Shown one piece after another: positions 1 through 8,190 of a DNA stretch of 12,591 bases (the stretch's first letter is position 1; each line of letters opens with the position of its first letter). The notes below the pieces were generated by a model, which was given only the letters and a program-made list of their open reading frames with translations, was not told the DNA's origin and searched no databases. The DNA lies in the NCBI GenBank assembly GCA_026415015.1, contig JAOAHW010000098.1:1-12591 (forward strand), in the 5' to 3' direction. The position numbers were made by a program, and so were the translations under genes. The DNA comes from Syntrophorhabdaceae bacterium. GTDB lineage: Bacteria > Desulfobacterota > Syntrophorhabdia > Syntrophorhabdales > Syntrophorhabdaceae.

Positions 1-867
1 TTCTGGCTGGATATCCTTTATAAGCTCTGAATATCTCTTGTCCCTGCCTCCTTCTACATCCACACCGAATCCAATACCCTTTTTCCCTATCCTGTTTGCT
101 ATGATGGAGTCTATACCATTGAATGCACCGCCGCATATAAAAAGTATATTGGATGTATCAACCCTTATGTATTCCTGCTGTGGGTGTTTTCTACCGCCCT
201 TTGGCGGTACATTGGCTATTGTCCCCTCTATTATTTTTAAAAGTGCCTGCTGGACACCCTCTCCTGAGACATCCCTTGTTATGGAAGGGCTGTCTGTCTT
301 TCTTGATATCTTGTCTATCTCATCTATATAGACAATACCCTTTTCTGTCTTCTCCACATTGTAGTCCGCAGCCTGAAGGAGATACAATATAATGTTTTCC
401 ACATCCTCTCCTACATAGCCTGCCTCTGTGAGTGTTGTGGCATCTGCTATGGTGAAGGGCACATGGAGTATCTTGGCAAGGGTCTGGGCAAGGAGGGTTT
501 TACCGGAGCCTGTGGGTCCTATAAGGAGTATATTGCTCTTCTGTATCTCTACGTCATCGAATTTTGCCTTTGTCTCTATCCTCTTATAGTGGTTATAGAC
601 AGCAACAGAGAGTACCTTTTTCGCATATTCTTGACCGATTACGTATTCATCCAAGAGCCTGTTTATCTCATTGGGCTTAGGCATGGAGGTCTTTATATAG
701 TCAAGCCTCTCTTTTTTTACCTCCTCTTGGATAATCTCATTACAGAGACCAACACACTCATCGCATATATATACCATTGGTCCAGCAATGAGTTTTTTGA
801 CCTCATCCTGGCTTTTGCCACAAAAAGAACAATGCAATTTTATTGTCCTCCCATTCTTTTTAATCAT
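1..867 (-). CDS. clpX: ATP-dependent Clp protease ATP-binding subunit ClpX (3' end beyond window)
   Basis: ClpX is the AAA+ unfoldase that recognises tagged substrates, unfolds them with ATP and feeds them into ClpP in the cytoplasm. The 289 visible codons cover the zinc-binding domain (C13, C16, C35, C38; CSFCGKS and CDEC motifs), Walker A GPTGSGKT (117-124), pore loop GYVG (150-153), Walker B with IDEID (about 181-185), the RKH pore loop (GGRKHPQQ), and the IGF loop (KKGIGFGV) that docks onto ClpP. The reading frame is still open at the left edge, so the C-terminal part of a protein usually about 410-430 aa long is missing. I chose the ATG at 867, which overlaps the end of clpP by 8 nt and has a GAGG ribosome site about 8 nt upstream. 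It gives the normal short lead (MIKKNGRTIKL) before the zinc domain. It is the last visible gene of tig-clpP-clpX. Confidence 0.97.
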   Translation of the reverse strand, partial: MIKKNGRTIKLHCSFCGKSQDEVKKLIAGPMVYICDECVGLCNEIIQEEVKKERLDYIKTSMPKPNEINRLLDEYVIGQEYAKKVLSVAVYNHYKRIETKAKFDDVEIQKSNILLIGPTGSGKTLLAQTLAKILHVPFTIADATTLTEAGYVGEDVENIILYLLQAADYNVEKTEKGIVYIDEIDKISRKTDSPSITRDVSGEGVQQALLKIIEGTIANVPPKGGRKHPQQEYIRVDTSNILFICGGAFNGIDSIIANRIGKKGIGFGVDVEGGRDKRYSELIKDIQPE

Positions 868-1453
868 TTAATGCCCTCTTTTCTACGATTTCATCTATTA
901 TTCCATATTCAAGTGCCTGTTGTGCTGTCATATAAAAATCCCTCTCTGTGTCTGCCTCTATCCTCTCTGGAGGTTGGCCAGTATGTTTTGTAAATATTGT
1001 GTTTATCTCCTGACGCATCCTCAATATCTCCTTTGCCTGTATGTTTATATCAGTTGCCTGGCCTTGAACACCACCTAGGGGCTGGTGTATCAGTATCCTT
1101 GAATGAGGTAAGGCATCCCTCTTGCCCTTTGCACCGCCTGCAAGCAGTACAGCACCCATGCTCGCTGCCTGACCAATGCACATGGTCACAACAGCAGGTT
1201 TTATATACTGCATGGTGTCGTATATGGCAAGGCCACTCGTAATTATGCCGCCTGGACTGTTAATATACAGGAATATGTCTTTTGATGGATCCTCTGATTC
1301 GAGGAATAACAACTGGGCAATGATGATATTGGCCACATTGTCATCAATGGCAGAACCAAGAAATATTATCCTCTCTTTTAGGAGCCTCGAATATATGTCA
1401 TAGGCCCTCTCGCCCCTTCCATCCCTTTCTATTACCATCGGAATAAGGGTCAT
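860..1453 (-). CDS. clpP: ATP-dependent Clp protease proteolytic subunit ClpP
   Basis: ClpP is the serine peptidase that forms the two-ring degradation chamber capped by ClpX. The 197-aa product has the family's usual length and is intact. The catalytic triad is visible as S98 (GQAASMGA), H123 (ILIHQPLGG) and D172 (TERDFYM). The conserved NSPGG stretch (65-69) near the oxyanion hole is also present, and the N-terminal MTLIPMVIERDGRGERAYDIYSRLL is typical, including the region processed to the mature form in other bacteria. The start ATG overlaps the tig stop codon (ATGA, 4 nt) and is preceded by AAGGGAGA at good spacing. The 3' end overlaps clpX by 8 nt. This order and coupling match the common bacterial tig-clpP-clpX operon, so expression is likely shared from the promoter upstream of tig. 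Confidence 0.98.
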   Translation of the reverse strand: MTLIPMVIERDGRGERAYDIYSRLLKERIIFLGSAIDDNVANIIIAQLLFLESEDPSKDIFLYINSPGGIITSGLAIYDTMQYIKPAVVTMCIGQAASMGAVLLAGGAKGKRDALPHSRILIHQPLGGVQGQATDINIQAKEILRMRQEINTIFTKHTGQPPERIEADTERDFYMTAQQALEYGIIDEIVEKRALND

Positions 1454-2727
1454 GGCGTCTCCCTTATAATAGCGTTATCTTTTAAAAGATTGAGGGTCTT
1501 TTCCTCAAGGATGATGTCTTTTAAACTGTCTATCAGGTTGTTACGCTCATAAAAGTTCTTAATATCTATAAAAGGTCTCTTAGAGTCCTCAGCTATCCGC
1601 TTGATCCTCTCATCCACATCACCGTCTTCTATCTTGATCTCTTCTTTCTCAGCTATCTTGGTTAGCAAGATGTCTTTTTTTATCCTTAATACTGCCTTTT
1701 CCTCAAAATCCTTCCTGAGGGTGCTTTCAATGTTCTTTTTTACATCCTCTGCAATACCCTCAGACGGATATCTTGCCTCTGCATCCTCAATCATGGACTC
1801 TACCCTTTTTTCAAGGTATCTCTTTGGAACAGGTATGTCAATACCCTCAAGTATCTTGTCTACAATCTTCTGATATATAATCTTGTTTCTATTTTTCTCT
1901 TTCTCTTTAAAAAGCTCATTTTTTATGTTTGCCTTCATGGCATCGAGGTTATCAAAACCCATATCCTTTGCAAAATCATCATCCAGTTCAGGCAGTATCT
2001 TTTTTCTCACCTCTTTCACATGGACCTTAAATAATACACTCTTGCCGCATATATCTTTATCAGGATAGTCCTCAGGAAAATCAATGGTAAACTCCTTATC
2101 CTCTCCTATCTTTAAACCAAATATCTCCTTTTCAAATTCAGGCATGACAGATGATGCACCAAGCTCAATGGGGTATGCATCTGATTTTACATCTTTCAAA
2201 GGAACGCCGGACAAGAAACCCTGATAGCTAATAACAACAAAATCACCACTTTCTGCCCCCTCGTTCTCTTCTCTCATCCTCATCTCTGCATGGAGAAGTC
2301 TTATATTCTCTATCCTCTTGTTAATTTCCTCTTCAGTTATATTAATTGGTTCAGTCTCTACCTCTATCCCTTTGTATTGAGGGAGCTCTATCTCAGGGAT
2401 GACCTCGCATTCGAGGACATAACCCTTCAAACCGTCTTCTTCTAAAAAATTTACAATTGGTTCACCGAGGGGATTAATATCTGCCTCTTTAAGGGCATTA
2501 AACATAGTGTTTTTTAAAAGTCTTGATTTAAGCTCATCTTCAATGTAGTCTTTATAAAGTGCAGCTATTATGTTACGAGGTGCCTTTCCAGGTCTAAAAC
2601 CTTTTATCTTTGCCTGTTTTTTTAACTCATTATATATGCCATCCTCTATCTTTTTTATATCATCCGCAGGTATTATCACCTCGAGCTTTTTCGTAACGCT
2701 GTCAATAGTTTGAACATCAACCTTCAT
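1450..2727 (-). CDS. tig: Trigger factor, ribosome-associated chaperone and peptidyl-prolyl isomerase
   Basis: Trigger factor binds the ribosome near the exit tunnel and shields nascent chains. The 425-aa protein is close to the usual 430-450 aa. Its N-terminal ribosome-binding domain contains the signature GFRPGKAP (43-50). An FKBP-type isomerase domain follows at about 155-240 (GDFVVISYQGFLSG to VLFKVHVKEV). The helical C-terminal domain begins at the conserved LPELDDDFAKDMG (about 245-257) and forms the chaperone cradle. The start ATG has a clear GGAGG 5 nt upstream. It is the first gene of the tig-clpP-clpX operon, with a sigma-70-like promoter about 70-100 nt upstream, and its stop codon overlaps the clpP start. 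Nothing in it looks truncated or unusual. Confidence 0.97.
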   Translation of the reverse strand: MKVDVQTIDSVTKKLEVIIPADDIKKIEDGIYNELKKQAKIKGFRPGKAPRNIIAALYKDYIEDELKSRLLKNTMFNALKEADINPLGEPIVNFLEEDGLKGYVLECEVIPEIELPQYKGIEVETEPINITEEEINKRIENIRLLHAEMRMREENEGAESGDFVVISYQGFLSGVPLKDVKSDAYPIELGASSVMPEFEKEIFGLKIGEDKEFTIDFPEDYPDKDICGKSVLFKVHVKEVRKKILPELDDDFAKDMGFDNLDAMKANIKNELFKEKEKNRNKIIYQKIVDKILEGIDIPVPKRYLEKRVESMIEDAEARYPSEGIAEDVKKNIESTLRKDFEEKAVLRIKKDILLTKIAEKEEIKIEDGDVDERIKRIAEDSKRPFIDIKNFYERNNLIDSLKDIILEEKTLNLLKDNAIIRETP

Positions 2728-2798
2728 CAGGGCCTCCGATTTAATTGTAACTCATTCTCCATGGGCAGGATGAGTGTATATTGCATAAGCCTTTGTGT

Positions 2799-2827
2799 AT
2801 TATAAATCACTATACTAATTTATTCAA
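2799..2827 (-). promoter_or_regulatory. Sigma-70-type promoter for tig-clpP-clpX
   Basis: Read on the minus strand, TTGAAT (2827-2822) is followed after exactly 17 nt by a perfect TATAAT (2804-2799). This predicts a start near 2792 and an untranslated leader of about 65 nt before the tig ATG. The position, just downstream of the terminator of the preceding operon, is where a promoter is expected. I saw no CIRCE element or obvious heat-shock sigma motif overlapping it. This is a pattern match; no transcript data are available. Confidence 0.7.
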
Positions 2828-2862
2828 TATTTTCCTGATGGATAATCGTAGTTAAAGACCAT

Positions 2863-2877
2863 CTAAAAAGTTTTTAG
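2863..2877. repeat. Short AT-rich perfect palindrome
   Basis: CTAAAAA-G-TTTTTAG is a perfect 7-bp inverted repeat around a single central base. It lies between the intrinsic terminator of the hdr-flx operon and the -35 of the tig promoter, about 36 bp upstream of the -35. It could be a remnant or reinforcement of the terminator, an upstream A/T element, or chance in AT-rich DNA. I assign no function. Confidence 0.35.
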
Positions 2878-2880
2878 TGC

Positions 2881-2929
2881 AAAAAAATGCCCTCTGCAAA
2901 ACCCTGATAATTTTGGCTTTGCAAAGGGC
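2881..2929 (-). terminator. Intrinsic terminator of the hdr-flx operon
   Basis: On the minus strand a 15-bp uninterrupted stem is formed by GCCCTTTGCAAAGCC (2929-2915) and GGTTTTGCAGAGGGC (2903-2889), with only two G-U wobbles and an 11-nt loop. It is followed by A and then seven T residues (2887-2881). This is a textbook Rho-independent terminator placed 24 bp after the flxA stop codon, and it separates the redox operon from tig. Confidence 0.93.
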
Positions 2930-2952
2930 CCAAAAACCAATTATGCTACTGT

Positions 2953-3780
2953 TTATAGCTCAGGTGGTAGTGCCTTTAATTCCTCGAGGGAGAATACAGG
3001 CCCATCCTTGCATACATACTTTGAACCTAGATTGCATCTCCCACATATACCTATTCCGCACTTCATCCTCTTTTCAAGGGTTGTTATGATCTGGTCGTCT
3101 TTAAAGTTTAGTTTTACAAGGTTCTGGAGGACAAATTTTATCATTATAGGTGGACCACATGTGATGGCTATAGTATTTTCTGGAGATGGTGCTATTTCAT
3201 TGAGGACAGTGGGTACAAAACCTGTCCTTTTTGTCCACCCAGGATACTCTGTATCAACCGTTAATATCAGATTCACATCGGACCTTGATTCCCAATCCTT
3301 GAGGTCATCTTTGTAACAGAGGTCTGGTGGTGTCCTTGCACCGTATAGTATTGTTATGTCATCGTAGTCTTTACGGTTATCAAGCATAAAAAGGATCAGT
3401 GTCCTTAAGGGGGCGAGCCCTATACCACCACCGATGAAGAGGATCTTTTTACCCTTCATCTTTTCATAGGGGAACCAGTTGCCAAGAGGTGCCCTGACAC
3501 CTATCTGGTCGCCCACATATAGTTCATGTATGGCATTTGTCACCTCGCCTGCCTTCATTACACTGAACTGGAGATATTCCATCCTTGTGGGAGGTGAATT
3601 TATAACAAAGGTTGACTCACCAACACCAAAAACTGAAAGCTGTCCAACCTGACCTGGCTCGAACTTGAAATTCTTCATCTTTTCAGGGTCATTAAAGACC
3701 ACATGAAAGGACTTTATATTTGGCGTCTCATCAATAATGTTTGTAATGGTTGCTAATTCAGGCAGGTAGGGATTCTTCAT
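2953..3780 (-). CDS. flxA: FlxA-like FAD/NAD(P)H-binding oxidoreductase subunit with [2Fe-2S] motif
   Basis: This 275-aa protein belongs to the ferredoxin-NADP reductase-like family that includes PyrK, anaerobic sulfite reductase subunit B and sulfhydrogenase gamma. The order is an N-terminal FAD beta-barrel (about 5-100, with FVINSPP near 58-64 and RAPLGNWF near 96-103), a nucleotide-binding fold with GGGIGLAPLR (117-126) and a CGPP motif (208-211), and C-terminal cysteines C241, C246, C249 and C257 in the PyrK-type CGxGxCxxC-x7-C pattern for a [2Fe-2S] cluster. The classical RxYS flavin motif is replaced by STFVINS. In the complex it is inferred to take electrons from NADH and pass them to the iron-sulfur subunits. 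It is the last gene of the operon; its ATG overlaps the flxB stop (ATGA) and has a purine-rich GGGGGAAAGG upstream. A homologous sulfite reductase B role is possible in isolation, but the hdr context argues against it. Confidence 0.85.
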   Translation of the reverse strand: MKNPYLPELATITNIIDETPNIKSFHVVFNDPEKMKNFKFEPGQVGQLSVFGVGESTFVINSPPTRMEYLQFSVMKAGEVTNAIHELYVGDQIGVRAPLGNWFPYEKMKGKKILFIGGGIGLAPLRTLILFMLDNRKDYDDITILYGARTPPDLCYKDDLKDWESRSDVNLILTVDTEYPGWTKRTGFVPTVLNEIAPSPENTIAITCGPPIMIKFVLQNLVKLNFKDDQIITTLEKRMKCGIGICGRCNLGSKYVCKDGPVFSLEELKALPPEL

Positions 3781-4856
3781 GCCTTTCCCCCGTTCGATGT
3801 TAGATTTGTTTCTGCGTTTGTCTCACTTAGGTCATCTACGACTTTACTTATATCAACTGAAACAGGACAGTATCTTATGCACCTTCCACAGCCACAGCAT
3901 GCTATTACACCATTGTATTTCTCAGGATAATACACAAACTTATGGCCTACCCTGTTTTTGAACCTGTGGAATTTTGTAGGCCTTGGGTTATGGCCACTCG
4001 CCTCAAGGGTAAAGTGGAAAAACATACATGCATCCCAACTCCTTATCCTCTCCCCTTCTTTTAATCTTGTCTCATCTGTTATATTAAAACAATAGCATGT
4101 GGGACAGAGGAATGTGCATGCTGCACAGCTTACGCACTTGCTTAATGCCTTTTCCCAGAACTCATCTTCATTGAATATCTTTTGGGATATCTGAGGACTT
4201 CCTGTCTTTGTAAAGGGATTTTTTACCTTCTGTTTTATATCTTCCTGTTTTTTCTGTGCCTCCTGGAGGCTTGCCTTACCATCTTCTATAAGGCTTGACT
4301 GCATCAAAGCCTTACCCTTTTCTGTTACAGGCTCGAGGACAAAACCATTAAGTAGCTCTGTAATAAGGATGTCTGAGCCCTCTTTATCAGCAGGACCACC
4401 ACCCACTGCTACACAGAAACACCCAGGAGACGGTGAAGAACAGGCAAAACCTATAATAACTGTTTTTTCGCGTCTTCCAATGTAGTATGGGTCTGGTATA
4501 TCCGAATCCTTATAAACCCTGTCATAGACTGTAAAGCCCTTTGCATCGCAGGGTCTTGCACCGAATATAACTGTATCCTCAAAATCCATAGTCTCTTCAA
4601 GTTTTACATCCACCTTATCAGGGCTGTCCTCTTTCTTTGAGAAGCTGTATTTGAACAGTGTCTCACACTGAGGGAAGATCACTGCCTTTGGCGATAGATT
4701 AGCTGGGCGGTCAAGACATAAATCCTTTCCCTCTGCAAGGGGCTTGAATGTGACTATGTCTTCCTCAGCAAAAGGTGCATAGACAGTATACTTTGATGCC
4801 AGTTCCTTTAAAAATGCCTGTAAATTCTCTTTTTTGAGAAAACCTATCTCTATCAT
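3777..4856 (-). CDS. flxB: FlxB-like iron-sulfur subunit (sulfhydrogenase beta / AsrA-type)
   Basis: This 359-aa protein resembles the iron-sulfur subunits of sulfhydrogenase (beta) and anaerobic sulfite reductase (subunit A). The N-terminal region carries FGARPCDAKG (98-107, C103) and further cysteines C139, C146 and C148. A charged linker at about 195-235 precedes a dicluster ferredoxin part: C241/C244/C247/C251 (with extra C254 and C256) and C320/C323/C326/C330 (with extra C321), each consistent with a [4Fe-4S] cluster. It probably wires FlxA to the rest of the complex in the cytoplasm. There is no signal peptide or membrane helix. The ATG overlaps the stop of the upstream gene (ATGA) and the ribosome site is weak, so translation is probably coupled. 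The letter B is assigned from the gene's place next to flxA and may be swapped with C in some nomenclature. Confidence 0.82.
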   Translation of the reverse strand: MIEIGFLKKENLQAFLKELASKYTVYAPFAEEDIVTFKPLAEGKDLCLDRPANLSPKAVIFPQCETLFKYSFSKKEDSPDKVDVKLEETMDFEDTVIFGARPCDAKGFTVYDRVYKDSDIPDPYYIGRREKTVIIGFACSSPSPGCFCVAVGGGPADKEGSDILITELLNGFVLEPVTEKGKALMQSSLIEDGKASLQEAQKKQEDIKQKVKNPFTKTGSPQISQKIFNEDEFWEKALSKCVSCAACTFLCPTCYCFNITDETRLKEGERIRSWDACMFFHFTLEASGHNPRPTKFHRFKNRVGHKFVYYPEKYNGVIACCGCGRCIRYCPVSVDISKVVDDLSETNAETNLTSNGGKA

Positions 4857-5809
4857 CCGATCTTATGCTCCTTGATTTTCAACTCATCTACATTAAATGT
4901 ATACATGGGGGGCTTATCATCAGGATTTATACCAGGTTCGTAATCAAACAGGTCCTTCATGTCCATATTTATCTTTCTCTTTAGTTTATTCACAGGTATA
5001 CCCATGGGACATACCCTCTCACACTCCCCGCACTCCACACATCTGCCTGCCAGATGGACTGCATGGATCATGTGGAACATGAGTTTTTCCTGGGTTGTGA
5101 GCCTCTGGCTTATCCAGTGTGGTTCACGGGTCTCTGCTATGCAGCTATCCTGGCATATACACATAGGACATGCATTCCTGCATGCATAGCAGCGGATACA
5201 TCTATCAAACTCTTTTAACCAGTAATTGAGTTTATCCCCCAGTGTCATCTTGTCAAACTCTACTATATCCCCATAAACACTCTCTTTAGGTTTATCAGAT
5301 GATATAGGTTCGCCAACAAGATGGTCATAGACAACAGGTGTGGGATACTGACATGTCTTGCATTTATCAGGCATTACATCTGACAGCATAATGGTTTTAT
5401 CACCCTTCTCTGTCTTTACATTTATCTTTCCATCCTTTTCAAAGGATATGTCCTCGATATTTGCATGGTCTACTGCCTTTATTAATCTCTTAACACTTAT
5501 GACTCCGCTACAGGGGATGCCTATTATCTTTATATTTTCTCTGTTGATGAGGCCTTCCTGCATATACTGGACTAATGTCCTGCTGTCACAACCCTTTACT
5601 ATTACACCCACTTTTTTCTTAAGTGATGGAAGGTATGTTGTTAGATTATGGACACAGATAGGAGACCATATGAGTTTTTCTACCTGCTCATGTGTATTTA
5701 TAAAAAGAGGTGTTGCATGGATCTTATCAAATCCCTCTGTATATCCGATTACAACATCTACTTCATTTAAGACTTTTTTAACGACTTCTCTGAGCATCTC
5801 CATTGACAC
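4853..5809 (-). CDS. flxC: FlxC-like iron-sulfur protein with FrhB/FdhB-like N-terminal half
   Basis: The 318-aa product has two parts. The N-terminal half looks like the coenzyme F420 hydrogenase/dehydrogenase beta family: VKGCDSRTLV (72-81), IIGIPCSGV (95-103) and CKTC (150-153), giving cysteines C74, C100, C150 and C153. The second half is a dicluster ferredoxin with C204/C207/C210/C214 (extra C217, C219, C223) and C257/C260/C263/C267. It is inferred to carry electrons between FlxA/FlxB and HdrA. I used the GTG start at 5809 because the GGAGG in the end of flxD lies 8 nt upstream; an ATG two codons later is an alternative. The gap to flxD is 3 bp, and the 3' end overlaps flxB by 4 nt. Whether the FrhB-like part binds flavin here is unknown. 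The C letter follows gene order and is less certain than the family. Confidence 0.8.
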   Translation of the reverse strand: MSMEMLREVVKKVLNEVDVVIGYTEGFDKIHATPLFINTHEQVEKLIWSPICVHNLTTYLPSLKKKVGVIVKGCDSRTLVQYMQEGLINRENIKIIGIPCSGVISVKRLIKAVDHANIEDISFEKDGKINVKTEKGDKTIMLSDVMPDKCKTCQYPTPVVYDHLVGEPISSDKPKESVYGDIVEFDKMTLGDKLNYWLKEFDRCIRCYACRNACPMCICQDSCIAETREPHWISQRLTTQEKLMFHMIHAVHLAGRCVECGECERVCPMGIPVNKLKRKINMDMKDLFDYEPGINPDDKPPMYTFNVDELKIKEHKIG

Positions 5810-5812
5810 GCT

Positions 5813-6241
5813 TTAAGCCTCCCTTTTTATATTCAACGGGCCTAATTTATGGATTACCTCTGTAAAATCTTTGACAGTCTGCTGCCACCTTGCACCCTCT
5901 GAGGCAGATATCCATGTATAGTGGAATCTCCTGTTATCTATGCCGAGGAATGACAAAAGCCTCTTTAACATCTCAAGCCTTCTTCTGGCATAGAAGTTTC
6001 CATCAGAATAGTGGCAGTCCCTGGGGTGACACCCTGAAACAAGGACCCCGTCTGCACCATTTATGAGCGCCTTTACCACAAATAAAGGGTCTACTCTACC
6101 TGAACAGGGAACCCTGATTATGCGGAGGTCAGTTGGCTGTTTAAAACGGCTAACCCCAGCAGTATCTGCACCGCCATATGAACACCAGTTACAAAGAAAT
6201 CCTACTATCCTTAACTCTTGTTTAGGGTCTACCCCTGACAT
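5813..6241 (-). CDS. flxD: FlxD / MvhD-like [2Fe-2S] electron transfer subunit
   Basis: This 142-aa protein is a full-length, stand-alone MvhD-type subunit (delta subunit of F420-non-reducing hydrogenase), the piece that connects an electron-input module to HdrA. The cysteines expected for its [2Fe-2S] cluster are visible: C17 and C20 (FLCNWCSYGGAD), C46 (RVPCSGRVD), C71 and C76 (SGCHPRDCHY). GADGVLVSGCHPRDCHY is a strong family signature. Its start overlaps the end of hdrA by 13 nt, and a GGAGG 10 nt upstream of the ATG lies inside hdrA. In other genomes mvhD can be fused to hdrA or to hydrogenase genes; here it is separate and accompanied by flx genes, so the electron source is probably NADH and not H2 or F420. 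Confidence 0.9.
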   Translation of the reverse strand: MSGVDPKQELRIVGFLCNWCSYGGADTAGVSRFKQPTDLRIIRVPCSGRVDPLFVVKALINGADGVLVSGCHPRDCHYSDGNFYARRRLEMLKRLLSFLGIDNRRFHYTWISASEGARWQQTVKDFTEVIHKLGPLNIKREA

Positions 6242-8190
6242 AATGCATTAACCTCCGCCAATATCTGGTTGTCTGTAAAATGCTGTAACTGAATTGCACC
6301 GCATGGGCATGTAGATGTGCATACTCCACAACCAGCACAGACTGTCTCTATAACATCAGCAACTATCCTGCCGTCTCTTAGTTGGTTCTCCTTGATTGCC
6401 TGGAAAGGACATGTACGGACACATTTAAGGCAACCAACGCACTTGTTTATGTTAACCTTTGCTACAGCAGGGTCTGATTCCAGCATATCCTTAGAGAATA
6501 GGGCAAGGACTTTGCTGGCTGCTGCGCTACCCTGACCTACTGATGCAGGGATATCCTTTGGACCCTGGCATGCCCCTGCAAGAAAGACCCCTGATGTGTT
6601 TGTCTCAACAGGTCTTAATTTTGGGTGGCTCTCTACATAAAAACCAAAGGTATCATAGGATATATGTAGCTTCTCTGCAAGACGGGCTGCATCTGGATTG
6701 GAGAGGACTGCTGTCCCTAAGACAACAAGGTCTGCCTCTACCTCTACCTGGGTACCCAGGAGTGTATCTGCACCCCTAACCACCATCTTCTTTCCCTTTG
6801 GATAAATCCTTGATACACGACCTCTAATATACTTTACACCATAATCTTCCTGTGCCCTTCTGGTAAATTCGTCATAACCCTTACCAGGGGACCTTATGTC
6901 CATATAGAATACATAGGATTGTGAATCAGGTATATGGTCCTTGGTGAGTATTGCCTGCTTTGCAATATACATACAACAGAAGTTTGAGCAATATGGGACG
7001 CCAATGGATTTGTCCCTTGAACCTGCACATGCCACAAAGACAACGGTCTTTGGCTCTGTATTGTCAGATGGCCTAAGTATGTGTCCTGCTGTAGGACCAG
7101 AGGCATTCAAAAGCCTTTCATACTGGATACCAGATATGACATCTGGAAAACGACCACCACCGTATTCTGGTAATCTTTCAATATCGAGGAGGCTATACCC
7201 TGATGCCACAATAATTGCCCCTACATCTTCTGTCACTATCTCATCCTGCATCTCATAATTTATGGCCTTTGTGGGGCAGATTTTAGCGCATACACCGCAT
7301 TTGCCTTTTGTGAATTGTCTGCAGTAATTAGGGTCTATCTTGGCCTTTTTAGGGATGGCCTGGGGGAATGGAATATTTATAGCCCTTGTAGGCGCTACAC
7401 CAAAATTAAAATAATCATAGGCATTCCTCGACGGACATTTCTCCATACAGGCACCGCATCCTGTGCATTTTGTCCAGTCCACATATGTTGCCTTCTTTCT
7501 TATCTTTATCTGATAGTTACCAACATAACCCTTTATATCCTCTATCTCTGAATATGCATAGAGCTTTATCTTTTCATGCTGGGCCACATCCACCATCTTT
7601 GGACCCAGTATACATATGGAGCAGTCTATGGTTGGGAAGGTCTTATCAAGCCTGGACATCATGCCACCAACACTCGGGCTCTTCTCCACAAGGACAACCT
7701 CGAGGCCACCATCACCGCAGTCCAGGGCCGCCTGCATACCAGCTACACCGCCACCTATTACAAGAACCCTCTTGTTTATCTTGAAGGATGAAGAGAAAAG
7801 GGGCTTATCCTGCATAACCTTGGCAACTGCCATTGTAATAACATCGATAGCCTTTTTTGTGTTGGCCTCTTTATTCTCTCCGACCCATGATATATGCTCA
7901 CGGATATTGGCCATCTCAAAGTAGTATTTATTCAGCCCTGCCTTTTCTATGGTCCTTCTGAATGTCAACTCATGCATCCTGGGTGAACACGCTGCTACGA
8001 CGATTCTATTGAGATTATACTTCTTTATTGCCTCTTTAATCTCATCCTGTCCCGGCTCAGAGCATGTATACATATATGTTGTAGCATGGGCAACACCGGG
8101 GATCTTTCTTATCTCTTCAGCAACAGCCTTGACATCTACTGTCCCTGCAATATTGTTTCCACAATGGCAAATAAATACACCAACCCTCAT
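6229..8190 (-). CDS. hdrA: Heterodisulfide reductase subunit A (HdrA), FAD/iron-sulfur, bifurcating core
   Basis: HdrA is the flavin subunit where electron bifurcation takes place. The 653-aa protein matches a full-length HdrA. It has an N-terminal domain with CHCGNNIAG (C8, C10) and ACSPRMHE (68-74), then a thioredoxin-reductase-like FAD fold starting with GGGVAG (146-151). An inserted ferredoxin follows with C242/C245/C248/C252 and C290/C298/C301/C305. C388, C401, C405 and C406 have the spacing of ligands known for an unusual HdrA cluster. The C-terminal dicluster ferredoxin has C584/C587/C590/C594 and C618/C621/C624/C628. Iron-sulfur capacity is therefore high. The ATG directly follows the hdrB stop (no gap), with GAGGAG 9 nt upstream. 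It is expected to receive electrons via FlxD and split them between ferredoxin and HdrBC. All key motifs seem intact. Confidence 0.96.
   Translation of the reverse strand: MRVGVFICHCGNNIAGTVDVKAVAEEIRKIPGVAHATTYMYTCSEPGQDEIKEAIKKYNLNRIVVAACSPRMHELTFRRTIEKAGLNKYYFEMANIREHISWVGENKEANTKKAIDVITMAVAKVMQDKPLFSSSFKINKRVLVIGGGVAGMQAALDCGDGGLEVVLVEKSPSVGGMMSRLDKTFPTIDCSICILGPKMVDVAQHEKIKLYAYSEIEDIKGYVGNYQIKIRKKATYVDWTKCTGCGACMEKCPSRNAYDYFNFGVAPTRAINIPFPQAIPKKAKIDPNYCRQFTKGKCGVCAKICPTKAINYEMQDEIVTEDVGAIIVASGYSLLDIERLPEYGGGRFPDVISGIQYERLLNASGPTAGHILRPSDNTEPKTVVFVACAGSRDKSIGVPYCSNFCCMYIAKQAILTKDHIPDSQSYVFYMDIRSPGKGYDEFTRRAQEDYGVKYIRGRVSRIYPKGKKMVVRGADTLLGTQVEVEADLVVLGTAVLSNPDAARLAEKLHISYDTFGFYVESHPKLRPVETNTSGVFLAGACQGPKDIPASVGQGSAAASKVLALFSKDMLESDPAVAKVNINKCVGCLKCVRTCPFQAIKENQLRDGRIVADVIETVCAGCGVCTSTCPCGAIQLQHFTDNQILAEVNALCQG

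Noticed and set aside
838..840. TTG start for clpX behind GGGAGGAC
   Set aside because: The spacing is good, but an in-frame ATG at 867 gives the normal lead before the zinc domain, has its own GAGG site and forms the expected overlap with clpP.
463..993. Plus-strand open frame of 176 codons across clpX and clpP
   Set aside because: It lies antisense to two unmistakable genes with full motif sets, its translation resembles no protein, and it has no convincing ribosome site.
2728..2798. Possible heat-shock (CIRCE or HrcA-type) control or structured riboregulator in the tig leader
   Set aside because: No TTAGCACTC-N9-GAGTGCTAA type repeat is present. The only symmetry (CTCAT...ATGAG, 2752-2775) forms just 5 bp before a mismatch in the transcribed strand.
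2953..4856. Anaerobic sulfite reductase subunits (asrA and asrB)
   Set aside because: flxB and flxA resemble AsrA and AsrB at family level, but no siroheme subunit asrC is adjacent and they are fused into an operon with mvhD-like and hdr genes.
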